Below, piece after piece: positions 48,940 through 59,703 of a stretch of DNA of 64,000 nt; the stretch's first letter is position 1, and each line of letters starts with the position of its first letter. Under the pieces are notes generated by a model, which saw only the letters and a list, made by a program, of their open reading frames with translations, was not told where the DNA came from and ran no database searches. Made by a program: the position numbers and the translations under genes. The DNA is taken from assembly GCF_014839805.1 (NCBI RefSeq), contig NC_051141.1, positions 11,850,777 through 11,914,776 of the forward strand. The letters run 5' to 3'. Origin of the DNA: Manduca sexta. Lineage: Eukaryota; Arthropoda; Insecta; Lepidoptera; Sphingidae.

Positions 48940-49085
48940 TTGATGGCAGAGAAATAGGTCGAATGGCGGGGGGGTGCACAGGACGCGGGGAACGGGCATC
49001 AGAGCCCAGGGGATGGTGTGGGCGGTCAAGCCACCTACCACCCTTCGCTGTTGCGCTCCCGGCGAACCCGGCCGCAATCTGTCTG
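48940..49085. other. Second GC-rich patch
   Basis: Short patch with a run of seven G, followed by GC-rich sequence ending near GGCCGCAATCTGTC. It could be a further regulatory or noncoding exon segment of the gene to its right, or a fragment of a GC-rich retroelement. No open frame or motif decides between these. Confidence 0.2.
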
Positions 49086-49269
49086 CCCTTTTAAACGTCA
49101 CCTTTCTACGTATTATTTTAAATAGATTTTAACATTTCATGTAATATCGGATGTGGCTTTTACATTATTAATCATGATGTGAGGTTTAGCGACCGGATAA
49201 TATATTTTACAGTTTGTGTTCGCGTCTTGTGACGGATTTATTAAATGTGTATGTTTTGTTTTGGAGCCG

Positions 49270-50180
49270 TCAAAATTTACTACCATGTTTTTATTGCATG
49301 TCAAGTGACATAGTCTAGTCAACACATTTAAAAAGATGTAAATTCTTGATATAGCTCTTATAATTATGAACGATGCCCCATTCGATTCGGAATGACATCT
49401 AGAATAATGTATCACTAGAATTATTAGCGCATAAAATATTACAATTGTTATTAACATATTAAGATTAAGAAAAAAAACTATTTTTTTCGCCAATAACTCC
49501 AAAGCTATAAATGAAATTAAAATAAGAGCCTTAAAGACGAGGAAATTTCCAATGAAAATGTTTCCACTGCCAGAACTCTGTAATATCCTTTATGTGTATT
49601 TTTATTTAACGTCAAAATTGGGTTTTGCGCGGCTGTAACGGCATAGGAGCTTCGCCGCTGAGTACATATAATAATAATTAATTTAAAGTATTAATTATAA
49701 ATTTCAAAATTTGAACACATTATAGTACTGTTTAAACACTTGGAATAATAAAGCCACGTCGGATTTTTTTAATGTTTATTGTTTAAAAAATTATACCATT
49801 GTTAATGAAATAGTTTTGTTTTAATCTGTTCTTACAATTTTAATATGTGTGGATTGTATTGCGTTGATTACATTTTTTTTTAAGTTAACAACAAATTAGG
49901 TATCCTAAAACTGTTGTTTAGACAAATATGTATCAAACTTAGCTATTTGTTATCTAATTTATTCAGTGTATCTTAAATATTAATAGTTATTGACGTAAAA
50001 CGAATTACCTTTTTTCTTAATTTGTTATTCACAAATGCATTTTTTAGTAGTAAAATTTTCCTCGAGATGCATTTTTTTAGATGTCATTCCGAATCGCATA
50101 AGCCATCGCTCGTAATTTTAGGAGGTATGTCAAGAATTAACACCTTTTTGAACTTATTGGCGAGACTAACAAGTCTTAAT
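49270..50180. repeat. Diverged inverted repeat pair around 49.3 and 50.1 kb
   Basis: The plus strand at about 50080-50165 (AGATGTCATTCCGAATCG ... ATGTCAAGAATTAACACC) has an inverted relative at about 49320-49400. The two open frames across them (49137-49502 minus, 50022-50339 plus) share RCHSES and a later ISRI.FLN.L.RL pattern for that reason. It could be two copies of one transposon fragment; a coding origin is not excluded. Confidence 0.5.
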
Positions 50181-50467
50181 TGGTTTCAGTGTTTTTCGCT
50201 TTCCTTTGGTTCCGTGTCGTTATTACGAGAACGTTGTGGGATTATAAGTAATACTTGCACTTGGTTAGGCCCTTGGCTAACAGCGGATTTGCGTCAACAA
50301 AACATATATTTTGTGTTGAAAACCGTTTCACGTTTATGACTTTATTATACCTATGTATAAGGCGCAGTTCGCATTAAGTGACTCTCCCATATTTTTCGAA
50401 TTCGCCATACATTTATGTATGTGGTAGACGAGGCCACCGTCGGTAAACGGCGTTTTATTTTATTCAG

Positions 50468-50608
50468 ATACCCGCCAGATGGTTTATTGACATCGGGACA
50501 AAATAAGCATGATGTAGAGTGGGAACCTGACATCATTGCTCCAGACCCGTTCATGTCAGACGATTGTTTAGATGTCTTTTCACCGAATCATCAGTTCCTG
50601 CTGACCAA
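50468..50608 (+). CDS. Zinc-finger gene, upstream coding exon
   Basis: Small exon of 141 bases (47 codons) set between a good acceptor (TTTTATTTTATTCAG|A) and a strong donor (CCAA|GTGAGT). It encodes YPPDGLLTSGQNKHDVEWEP and, after a short stretch, PFMSDDCLDVFSPNHQFLLT. The last two bases (AA) are completed by the first base of the exon at 57680, so the reading frame runs straight through into the zinc-finger exon (FLLT-K-TQEPNT-MSTGEDE). This frame continuity and the clean sites are the evidence that the two belong together. The frame also stays open leftward to an ATG at 50415 (MYVVDEATVG), so this could instead be the first coding exon starting there. The product of this part is not recognised and is acidic. 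Confidence 0.6.
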
Positions 50609-53600
50609 GTGAGTGTCTTGGTTCAAGTTATTTAAACCTACCATTTGTATACGTATGTATGTATGTATGTACATAGCTATTTCATATTCATCTTCATTGT
50701 GAGTGAGTGACTTGAGATTCACCTAATTTTTTTTTTTATCTCAATTCATTTACTTGCGCGGTGTCCCAATGATCACCTCACATGTTTAATGCGATGTTAT
50801 TTTTTAAATATTCTCCGAGTTGTTACTACATATTCGATACAATGCGTAAGATACCACATGATGGTACCCGGTGTTTTGTGCATTAGACGAAATTATTAAA
50901 TGGATTTTACAAAAGATTGGCATTCTCTGAAGAGAGGATATACACCATTCGGAAGAAGGCGACAGCAGGACACTAGAGCATTTAATACATAATAAAATTA
51001 CGTAATTAGGAAGTTTCCATTTTCGTAAAATGTATGCAATACGGATAGATTAGTGGTTGTGAATGTATGTATTTTGGATTGCGTAAATCACCAAGCAATA
51101 AACTACTTTGATGTTTTGGTAATATACCCGGAATTATTAGCTCTTATATAGCTAATAGGTAAGTTAAAATAATGCACAATGAGTGCATTATCTCAATTAA
51201 TTGAAGATACTGAAGGCAGCATCTTCAATTAATTAAGTTGTTATTTCAACAAATGTACACTTAAAGTGTAAAGATGTCGTGAGCGAATGCGTTCATATAA
51301 TTGAAAGTAATTTTAAAGGAAACAAACCACAAGGGCGCTTGTAATGATTTCGGTGAAATGCTCTAAAAATTAGTGTACGGCGCATTTTAAGTTTCTAAAG
51401 ACTCGGGGCAGAGACGTGCGTTTTGGCGAAATAATTGCTTCTAGGCGTTAGTTACCCTGATTACGCAACAGATGTTACATTAGGTTTTAAATATTGAAAA
51501 CAACAGTGTATTTATAGCCATGATGTCAGGAAAAGTTAAATCTTTGGTCATTTGGTTCTTTTTTTTAGATAACATAGAGTAGGGAACTTTGCGTCAAGTA
51601 CCTTTGATAATTATGCACAATGCTTCATGACATGAAATAAAAAAATATGTATATTGTACATAGAAATATATAACAATTTTAACCGAGCAGCGTCAATATC
51701 TCAGATGTCGTAACGTTCTTCATATAAGCAGTAATGAAAGCTGGAGTGTTTAATTACATTTTTACAATGAAACTTGCGGTACTTGTGCGGAGAAATAAAT
51801 ACTATTATAAAGTATCGCTACAAACTGTTTGTAATAAGACTATTTGTTTTTGTGTTTAGAGAAGGCAAAGAAGTTTTATAGTGTAAGGTTATAACCGATT
51901 TTTGTTTTATGAATTTTGATTGTACTTATTCTCATTCTATTTACGACATGATAATTTATATCTATATAATGTACGTTTTAATTCGCTTCGCATACACTTA
52001 TTAATAACTTATTACTTAAATAAAGGTATAATTCCATGTTTGCGTTGTAACATTTTGTAACACTTTTATAATATAAATATATAGAAATTATGGAATTGAA
52101 TACATTGTACATAGTTAAAATCCTATTATTTCTATTGTGTGTATAAACTATTAGTTTCCTTATTCGTGGGTTAATTGGTTACTATTGTTATATTTACTAT
52201 TTGGGCGATATTGTCATACAAGCTTACTTAAGCATTATGGACTCATATAAATAAGTAATAACCTAATGGTACCTAGGTGTTTTCGCTCAATTGATGTTAT
52301 CATGACGACACTAGTGCTAGCGTAGCACCGTGCAAAAACAATGCGCAAGCGCTTTTCTAAGCGAATTACAAGCAAGACGCGATAGTTTAGGCTTAGATAA
52401 TGGGCTTAAAATACTGTCAAGCGTGCTGAAGTACATTCTATCCGAGCGTTTAGTTTTCGACTTGTCTAAAGCTATGTCCGGATACTTGACAAATAAGGAT
52501 TGTCAGGGCCCCGTTTAATTTGGCTCAATAATTGAATTTAGTACTTGTCACGGAAAGCATTGCTCCCTTAGTTATATGATTTTCACAGTATGTGACTTGT
52601 ATTATTTACATATAAGTGAAAGACGAAGCATATTGCTTAATGACTAAGAATATTAGCATAGCATTAGTAAGGTTTTTAAAAATGTTTATTGTTTAGGTAT
52701 GAAACGGTAAATCTTAAGGGCTGAATTAATAAAATTCAATGCTATATACGTCCGTCATGTTTATATTTTGTCTCGCTTTTTTTGACGTTAAATCGCATTC
52801 AGCATGGTAAACCAAAACTGATTAAATTTTCATATGTATACATACACACTTAGGCTTTTTATCTCCAAAGGTAGACAGAGGGATAACTAGGGCGCCCACT
52901 TTTCGCCCAATATTCTGCACGACGATGTGAAACGAGACGAGCCTATTCACATCATGGCCATAAATTCTGACACCGGGCTAATATTGAGCAGGAAATCCAA
53001 TGTCACTTTGCCGGATCTGGAATTTGAACTTGAGATCTCAGCGGCAGTCGTACCGCGCACGCAATACTACTAACTACCCCACCCAGGCAATTTAACACCG
53101 GTAAACAACGTTTACCAGTGAGGCTATTAGATTTACTCGTTTTTTTATTGATATTCGTTTGAGAAGCATATTGTTTGTTTAATCGTAACCAAAATAATGC
53201 CTTAAAGTCTTTATGTTAGTCCTCAAAGTTTCTATCTATACTCCATTTGAACGCGCTAAATGGAGACGGCCGCGTTCAGTTTTACCGATCTAGATGATTA
53301 GATTACTCTGGCTACACTTCACAAGACCGTAGTTCCATCCCCCCAACTCTTCTAATAGTTCTAGCCCGCGCGCCGACGAATACAGTAATAGATAATTTTT
53401 CAAATATAATTCCTTAATCGCTGATGTCGCCATCCTCTAGCAGTGACTGTCCTAAGTCAAAGTTCGTAACCGGCTAATGGGTTGTGCTCAGCATGGTAAT
53501 TAAATTAAAAAGGTTGCGAGCATTTAAAACGTTCTCCCTGAAGTGCGGCGTGTTTCTATAAGTCCACCCGTGTAAGGCTAACAAATGTAATATTTAAGCC

Positions 53601-54660
53601 AAAAAAGCCAAGCCTTTACTAAGAATTAAGCACGTAAAACGGGACAGTCTGCTCCTCTGTAAGCCAGTCCACCTAATGTGTAGTCGTTTCATACACTAGG
53701 AGATGAAGATCAGTTATTTTTCATACTTGATTGACATTGTCGTACTTTATATCGAAATGCGAATTTTAACGTGATTACACACGGGAACTGTAAGCTAAAA
53801 ACCTTTTCTTTTCTTGTAATCTGTTTAATTATTATTCTATGGATTGGGGAATAGATTAGGATACGATTTATATTTAAAATATTTAAGGTTTCGGAAGAAA
53901 CTTAACTAGAAACGAAATCCGATTTTGACCGCACGGGAGAGTCACATAAGGCATTTTTTATTCCGGAAAAAGAATTATTTAGTCACGACAACGACATAAT
54001 TCAAGTAATTTATTAGTACTCTGAGTTCATCGTTATATAAACAAGATTTTTAAATTAAACTATATGACGAAAAACAATTCGTATCCATAGGCTAGTTATA
54101 AACGCAATGTTATTTCACGAGTGTTCCTTAATATTCAAGTATTAAATAAAAAATAAAGTGTCCTTATATTCCTTATGGAATATCATAACTAAGTTTTAAC
54201 ACATAAGTATGTTTATTGCTTTTTACGGAAATAAGTTATTTTGTGTATTGCTTTATTCGTTAGTTATTTATCGCTATCCCTACAACCCTAGTTTTGATGT
54301 GAAAGCGTTATCTTGATGTTGTATTTTTGATGTCGCTTTTATAATGTGTCTATTATATCCAGTAATGTACGGAATGTACAGTTTTATGTTTAAGATAGGC
54401 TATATTTGTGTGATTGAGCCTTCAAATTTGAGTTAAAATTTCAACAGTTGACAGCTGAATGCATTATCCTACCGGATCTATAAAATAATGTGCTTGAGAC
54501 AACTTTCTCGCTAATTTTAAAAATATGTTTTTCAAATACTGAGTTTTTCTCTATTATTATATTGAAAATGTTTTTTGATGATATACTTATCAATGAATTA
54601 ATATGTTCTTACATATTTGTAGCTTGGAAATTTAATTTGAGCTGATAATAGTTATATACT
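50609..54660. other. Zinc-finger gene intron, left of the maT element
   Basis: AT-rich intron with a (GTAT)n tract near 50650, a hairpin at 51192-51234 (CAATTAATTGAAGAT and its complement) and the SINE at 52850. A 62-codon frame at 52330-52518 looks faintly coding but has no clear splice sites. Confidence 0.5.
52850..53096 (-). mobile_element. tRNA-derived SINE, second family
   Basis: Minus strand: GCCTGGGTGGGGTAGTTAG, GCGGTACGACTGCCGCTGAG, then box B-like AAGTTCAAATTCC and a body with CAAAGTGACATTGGATTTCC, GATGTGAATAGGCTCG and ACCTTTGGAGATAAAAAGCC. It lies in the first visible intron of the zinc-finger gene. Confidence 0.65.
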
Positions 54661-54662
54661 TA

Positions 54663-55961
54663 GTCTGGCCATAAATACTGTTACACTTAATTATAAAAAA
54701 ATATTACATTTGAATTTCGAATCTGTCATTTTTATACGATTGTTCATTGTGTTTTCTCATTTTGGCGCCAATACATTGTAAAATATTTTGCGATATTAAA
54801 ATGGTGTGGGGTGATAAAGAGAACCGAATCGCTGTGATAGCATTACACAAAGTAGGTATGGAGCCAAATGCAATTTTTAAAACTCTCCATACACTTGGTA
54901 TTAGTAAAATGTTTGTGTACCGGGCTATTAATAGGTACAATGAGACCTCCTCTGTTTGTGACAGAAAAAGATCTGGCCGTCCACGTAGTGTTCGTACGAA
55001 AAAGGTGGTCAAAGCAGTAAGGGAAAGAATTCGAAGAAATCCTGTCCGAAAGCAAAAGATTTTATCTCGGGAAATGAAGATAGCACCTAGAACCATGTCG
55101 CGTATTTTAAAAGATGACTTAGGACTTGCAGCCTATAAGAGACGCACTGGCCATTTCTTAACTGATAATTTAAAGAAGAATAGGGTGGTAAAATCGAAAC
55201 AACTACTGAAGCGGTACGCAAAGGGAGGTCACAGAAAAATTTTGTTTACGGATGAGAAAATTTTTACAATTGAGCAACATTTTAACAAACAAAATGACCG
55301 TATTTATGCTCAAAGCTCTAAGGAAGCTTCCCAATTAGTCGACAGAGTGCAACGTGGACATTATCCGACTTCAGTGATGGTTTGGTGGGGTGTTAGCTAT
55401 GAAGGAGTGACTGAGCCATATTTTTGTGAAAAAGGTATCAAAACATCGGCACAAGTGTATCAAGATACCATTCTTGAGAAGGTAGTTAAGCCCCTTAACA
55501 TCACCATGTTCAATAACCAAGTATGGTCCTTCCAGCAAGACTCGGCGCCGGGTCATAAAGCTCGGTCCACGCAGTCTTGGTTGGAATCGAACGTTTCGGA
55601 CTTCATCAGAGCTGAAGACTGGCCGTCGTCTAGTCCCGATCTTAATCCGCTGGATTATGATTTGTGGTCAGTTTTAGAGAGTACAGCTTGCTCTAAACGC
55701 CATGATAATTTGGAGTCCCTAAAACAATCTATACGATTGGCAGTGAAGAATTTTCCCATGGAAAGAGTGCGTGCTTCTATTGATAACTGGCCTCATCGTT
55801 TAAAGGACTGTATTGCAGCCAATGGAGACCACTTCGAATAAGCTTTTTATATTTTTAATTGTTTTATATTTATGTATTAAACTGACACACTGTAAAAGTA
55901 ATAAATGTTATTTGCAGTTAACAATTTTCTTTTTTCTTTATTACAATATTTATGGCAAGAC
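54663..55961 (+). mobile_element. maT-family (DD37D) mariner-like transposon, apparently complete
   Basis: A 1,299-base element with terminal inverted repeats beginning GTCTGGCCATAAATACTGTT on the left and GTCTTGCCATAAATATTGTA when the right end is read inward. It is flanked on both sides by TA (54661-54662 and 55962-55963), the Tc1/mariner target duplication. It carries one uninterrupted transposase gene. It sits in the intron between the exons at 50468 and 57680 of the zinc-finger gene, in the same orientation. Intact ends plus intact ORF suggest a young insertion. Confidence 0.93.
54801..55841 (+). CDS. maT (DD37D) mariner-like transposase, 346 aa
   Basis: Cut-and-paste transposase of the IS630-Tc1-mariner superfamily. 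The N-terminal third has two helix-turn-helix-like segments separated by a basic SGRPRS motif (about residues 58-63) that resembles an AT-hook and binds the terminal repeats in relatives. The catalytic domain has LFTDEKIF (D151), FQQDSAPGHKA (D247) and SSPDLNPLDYDLWS, where the third acidic residue is D285. The spacing of 37 residues between D247 and D285 marks the maT group rather than mariner (DD34D) or Tc1 (DD34E). I start at the ATG at 54801 (MVWGDKENR) rather than an ATG 18 codons upstream, because that prefix is hydrophobic and family-unlike. No stop or frameshift interrupts the frame and all three Asp are present, so the enzyme may be active. Confidence 0.92.
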   Translation: MVWGDKENRIAVIALHKVGMEPNAIFKTLHTLGISKMFVYRAINRYNETSSVCDRKRSGRPRSVRTKKVVKAVRERIRRNPVRKQKILSREMKIAPRTMSRILKDDLGLAAYKRRTGHFLTDNLKKNRVVKSKQLLKRYAKGGHRKILFTDEKIFTIEQHFNKQNDRIYAQSSKEASQLVDRVQRGHYPTSVMVWWGVSYEGVTEPYFCEKGIKTSAQVYQDTILEKVVKPLNITMFNNQVWSFQQDSAPGHKARSTQSWLESNVSDFIRAEDWPSSSPDLNPLDYDLWSVLESTACSKRHDNLESLKQSIRLAVKNFPMERVRASIDNWPHRLKDCIAANGDHFE

Positions 55962-55963
55962 TA

Positions 55964-57679
55964 GGTATATTAAAATTAATGATAGGTGACAGATCATTTG
56001 AGCACGTTCGTGGTTTTTAGAAGAAAGTCTTGGTTACAATTTATGTTATAAAACATGTAACGATTTTTGTGATTTTCAAATGAAAATTCATATACCTACT
56101 TGACTTGATTATTGTTAACCTATTTCATTATAATAGTAAATATTATAATAATCTATTAATGGCGGACCATTCAAACTTAATTTTTATTTACTTATAAAAA
56201 CAAGTTGAGGAACTAATGACCTGTTTTTGTTTTGTAATTTATAACATGATTGAAATGATTCAAAATCTATGAGTTTGGGACGTAAGTGTTTACTACACAT
56301 ACCTTAGCAAATTACAAATAATTAATATATTGTATCGAGATATGTATGTCTATATTTTTGTGACCACAGGTGTATCAGTTATCATTACCTAATCTTATGA
56401 AAAGAATTTATCTACCTACCAAGATCTATTGATGGATATTACATATCGCAAATTGTTTTAATACATAATATATTGGCTGGTAGTGGTGGCATATCAAGAT
56501 AGTTTTCAGCTTCGCTGGTCCATCGCAGAGATCCGCTTGCCGCAGTGCCACTAATACTTGTACGTCGCTATCGTATTAGGATTGATTTATTAACCGATCT
56601 TAAAAAAGGCGGCTTTGTATTCGACCCGAAACTGCAGCGTGTAAATTGAATAGCTAATGCTGTAAAGTAAATTAGGCACTTAAAAGTTCTGCATCAGATT
56701 AGAGGAATGAGACAGCTTATTAAATAGTTCAACAATATTTTAGAAAATACGAGTACATTTGCGCAGTTTTCCCAAAACCTGCAGATTTTTATAACTATAA
56801 TTATTCTTGCGTGAAAAATATGATTTGTTATATTTATGTGGTCGACAGAAAATGGAAACTTACTAAAGTTTGTTGTAAATAATGCTACCGACAAATATTA
56901 TAATTTCTTTTGTATTTTTGTGGAATTTTTTGTGAGCATTCGCATGTAAGGAATAGAGATTTGTTTGTCGTTTGAGTAACCCCATAGGGTTAGTATCACT
57001 ACCTTTCAGAATACCCACGGTAAGTGACTTTTCTTACGATGAAGCTTCTTATTGTGAGTGGGAGTTACAAAAGCCATCGCCTCTGTCGGGTCCCTATTCC
57101 TTTCCGTTAGGACAGTGATAAAAAACATTATTTATTTGGAATTTTTGGGTGGTCATGGATATTAACTTCAAGTGATCTACCTACTCGTTTATCGGTTTAT
57201 TCTATATTATTATAGGTCATTATATTTTAAATTACTTTATACTATTCTACTCTATCCATCCATACTATTCAAATCTAATAACATTAGAACAGTGCATACT
57301 ACTTGATTACTTTAATAAATATTACTAAAGATTTAATTGTACACTTGATAGTTGGTTGTATTAAGATAATTCTTTTGTCTCCAAGCGAATGCTCGGTGTA
57401 TTCGTTGTGCTGGCGCCCTTTTTCTAATGTAACGTCCGAAATCAGACACCAAATTGTTACGATAAAGTCATAATAAGGTCGATATCTAACTTATTTTCAT
57501 GCTCAATTTCATTTTATTTGTATTATAACTTAATATTATATATTATGTGTATTACGTAATATTCAACAATTAATTATGTAATATAAATAATATTTTCACA
57601 GGACATATACTAAAAAGTTCGTATTAAATGTGTATAATGTAGATGTAGGTGTTTAATATTATATTTTCTTTAAATTTAG
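55964..57679. other. Zinc-finger gene intron, right of the maT element
   Basis: AT-rich. 56480-56640 and 57000-57120 are GC-richer repeat-like patches. Near 57380-57480 the minus strand reads ATTTGGTGTCTGATTTCGGA, which resembles an LTR retrotransposon primer-binding region, but no LTR pair is present. Confidence 0.4.
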
Positions 57680-59703
57680 GACACAGGAACCAAACACGAT
57701 GAGTACAGGGGAAGATGAACCATCGTCTGGTTTAAATGGAAGATTAAGACCCAGGAAGTCTACTTTCCCCAGCCCTCAACCCAAGGCCGCACGTAGGTTA
57801 GAGGGCAAATGCTCTCAGGAGAAATTAAAGAAGAACGGGACCCCTTCCAAATCCTCACTAAATAAAACGGATGATCTCTTTATCGATTCAGACTGCGCTC
57901 CGGTTGTCCATCTTTGTCCCTATTGTGACAGAACATTCGCCTCTAAGCAAACTGTTTCGAAACATGTACGCCGGTCGCATATATGTACTTCAAAAAAAAA
58001 TTCAGCTGTGGAATGTTTGTTTTGCAACCACATTGAAACGGAACCCCACGAAATTATTCGGCATATGGTCGACAGTCATCCTAATCAATACTTCGCTTGT
58101 CTTGACTGCCATGGAAGATTTTCGTCTACGTCCGAACTGGCCGAACATAAACTTAATGTATGCGAAAAGCAGAAGCCTTCATACCGCAGTAAATTACGCC
58201 AAAAATCGTCGACTGTCAAGAAAATAACGAAAAAACTGAACATTAACAATAAAGACGATTTTCAGAACGATGGCAAAGACTATCCGGATGAACCTGATTA
58301 TAACGGCATCGTTATTGCATGTGAACTTAAGCCTTCACAAATTCATGATGCGGCCGATATTGAGGATAACCTTACAACGAATTTAATTTTGCCGCCCACC
58401 AAGAATATAGGCAATAACACAGTACTAGAAAAGAATGCCGTCATCGTATTGGATGACATACAGTGGAACAAACGTATACCTCCTAATTTCACGTTCCATA
58501 ATACGGACGCTGATCAAATACTATCCAGGCTAGGCGTTATCCACAGATCGTCGAGGACCGGCGAATCTACGAAGAGGGACTGGTTTAAAGCCATAGAGGA
58601 TACAACTCAGAAGTTCGAGAAGTGCTTTGACACCAGCTTCTATTCTAGAGTTGCAAGTAATGTGCAAGAAAATTTAACAAAATACTTAGATGGATCGTTT
58701 AATTTTAATCCGGATCCAGACAACACAATAAAAACTAGAAAGGCTAAAAACAATGTGGTAATAAACACTGCTGAAGGATTTCCGATACTTCTAGCTTTCG
58801 AGCAGTATTCGCGTAATGTCTTCGATGGACATATTCCGCGTGCTATTGCACCCAAGCACAAGTGGAAGTGGGATAATCTGGAGAATGATAAAAGTTTAAT
58901 GAATCCTGATCAAATAAAACGTGATTCACATGCCAATAATTGCATTATAACTTTAGTGTCCAGTTTAGATATATGGACACAGTTGCGCATGCGACGGATG
59001 TTTGAGGACAAGTTTAAACACTCTTCAGTAGAAAAAAATACTGAAAAAAGAAATATAATAGCAAACGAATTGAAAGAAATACTTGAGAGCCGAGAGATAC
59101 CCACATCATCATCTCAGATGGTCGTCTACAATCCTACATCAGACACCAGACCAAATTCCCTTGACTTTCCAGCTTCTTTGGGTCTACAGCCTTCAGTGCC
59201 ACAATTTGACCAACAACCTGCAATATTAAGCGGGGAATGGGTGCGGCCGCGATGCTACGTTTGTTGCGCATGTGGTGCTCAAACAAGAGACGCACGTGCA
59301 CTTTCTTCTCACATGTCTACTCAACACCCAAACGCACAAGTGCAGCACTATGAGATCGTTGGTGAATCTCTATTAAACGCTGATATTTTAAAACATTTGT
59401 ACATTCCTCCTAGTCAAACATGCACCAGAACCCGCCCCCTTCGTGGAATCAGGGAATGTACGAAATGCAAAAAGACTATCAGCTTAGAAGACTTGCACCA
59501 ACATATGCTGGATTGCGCTGGTGATATGCCAACAGTACGTAGAAAATGCCGCTATCGTCCATTTGGAGTACGTAGGCGCCGCCCAAGACTACCTGACAAT
59601 ACTATCCGCAAGAAAATACGTAAAGATATACGAAACAGACAAAGGCAAAAAAATCACCTTCGATCAAGGCCCAGACCCAAGAATAAAACGGAGGTTGGAG
59701 ACG
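57680..59703 (+). CDS. Large zinc-finger nuclear protein, main visible exon
   Basis: A 2,024-base exon between acceptor TTTAAATTTAG|G and donor GACG|GTAAGT. Numbering from the Met at 57699: three fingers lie near the front, C73/C76/H89/H94 (CPYCDRTF), C106/C109/H122/H127, and C134/C137/H150/C155. A long linker without a recognised domain follows (about 160-515). Two more fingers lie at C522/C525/H538/H543 and C587/C590/H602/C606. The end (about 610-668) is extremely rich in Arg and Lys, as in DNA- or RNA-binding nuclear proteins. The Met at 57699 is probably internal, because the frame is open to the acceptor and joins the exon at 50468. The protein continues in the exon at 63442. Likely a transcription or chromatin factor. 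I considered the insect protein MESR4 (large, C2H2 fingers plus PHD) but cannot confirm it, and no PHD is visible here. Confidence 0.93.

Noticed and set aside
49137..50339. Protein-coding genes at 49137-49502 (minus) and 50022-50339 (plus)
   Set aside because: Their similarity comes from an inverted repeat. Neither has a domain or splice context.
52330..52518. Extra exon of the zinc-finger gene
   Set aside because: Mildly coding-like, but there is no clear acceptor or donor, and the exons on either side already join in phase without it.
57370..57480. LTR retrotransposon end with a primer-binding site
   Set aside because: Only a short motif match. No LTR pair, polypurine tract or gag-pol remnant is present.
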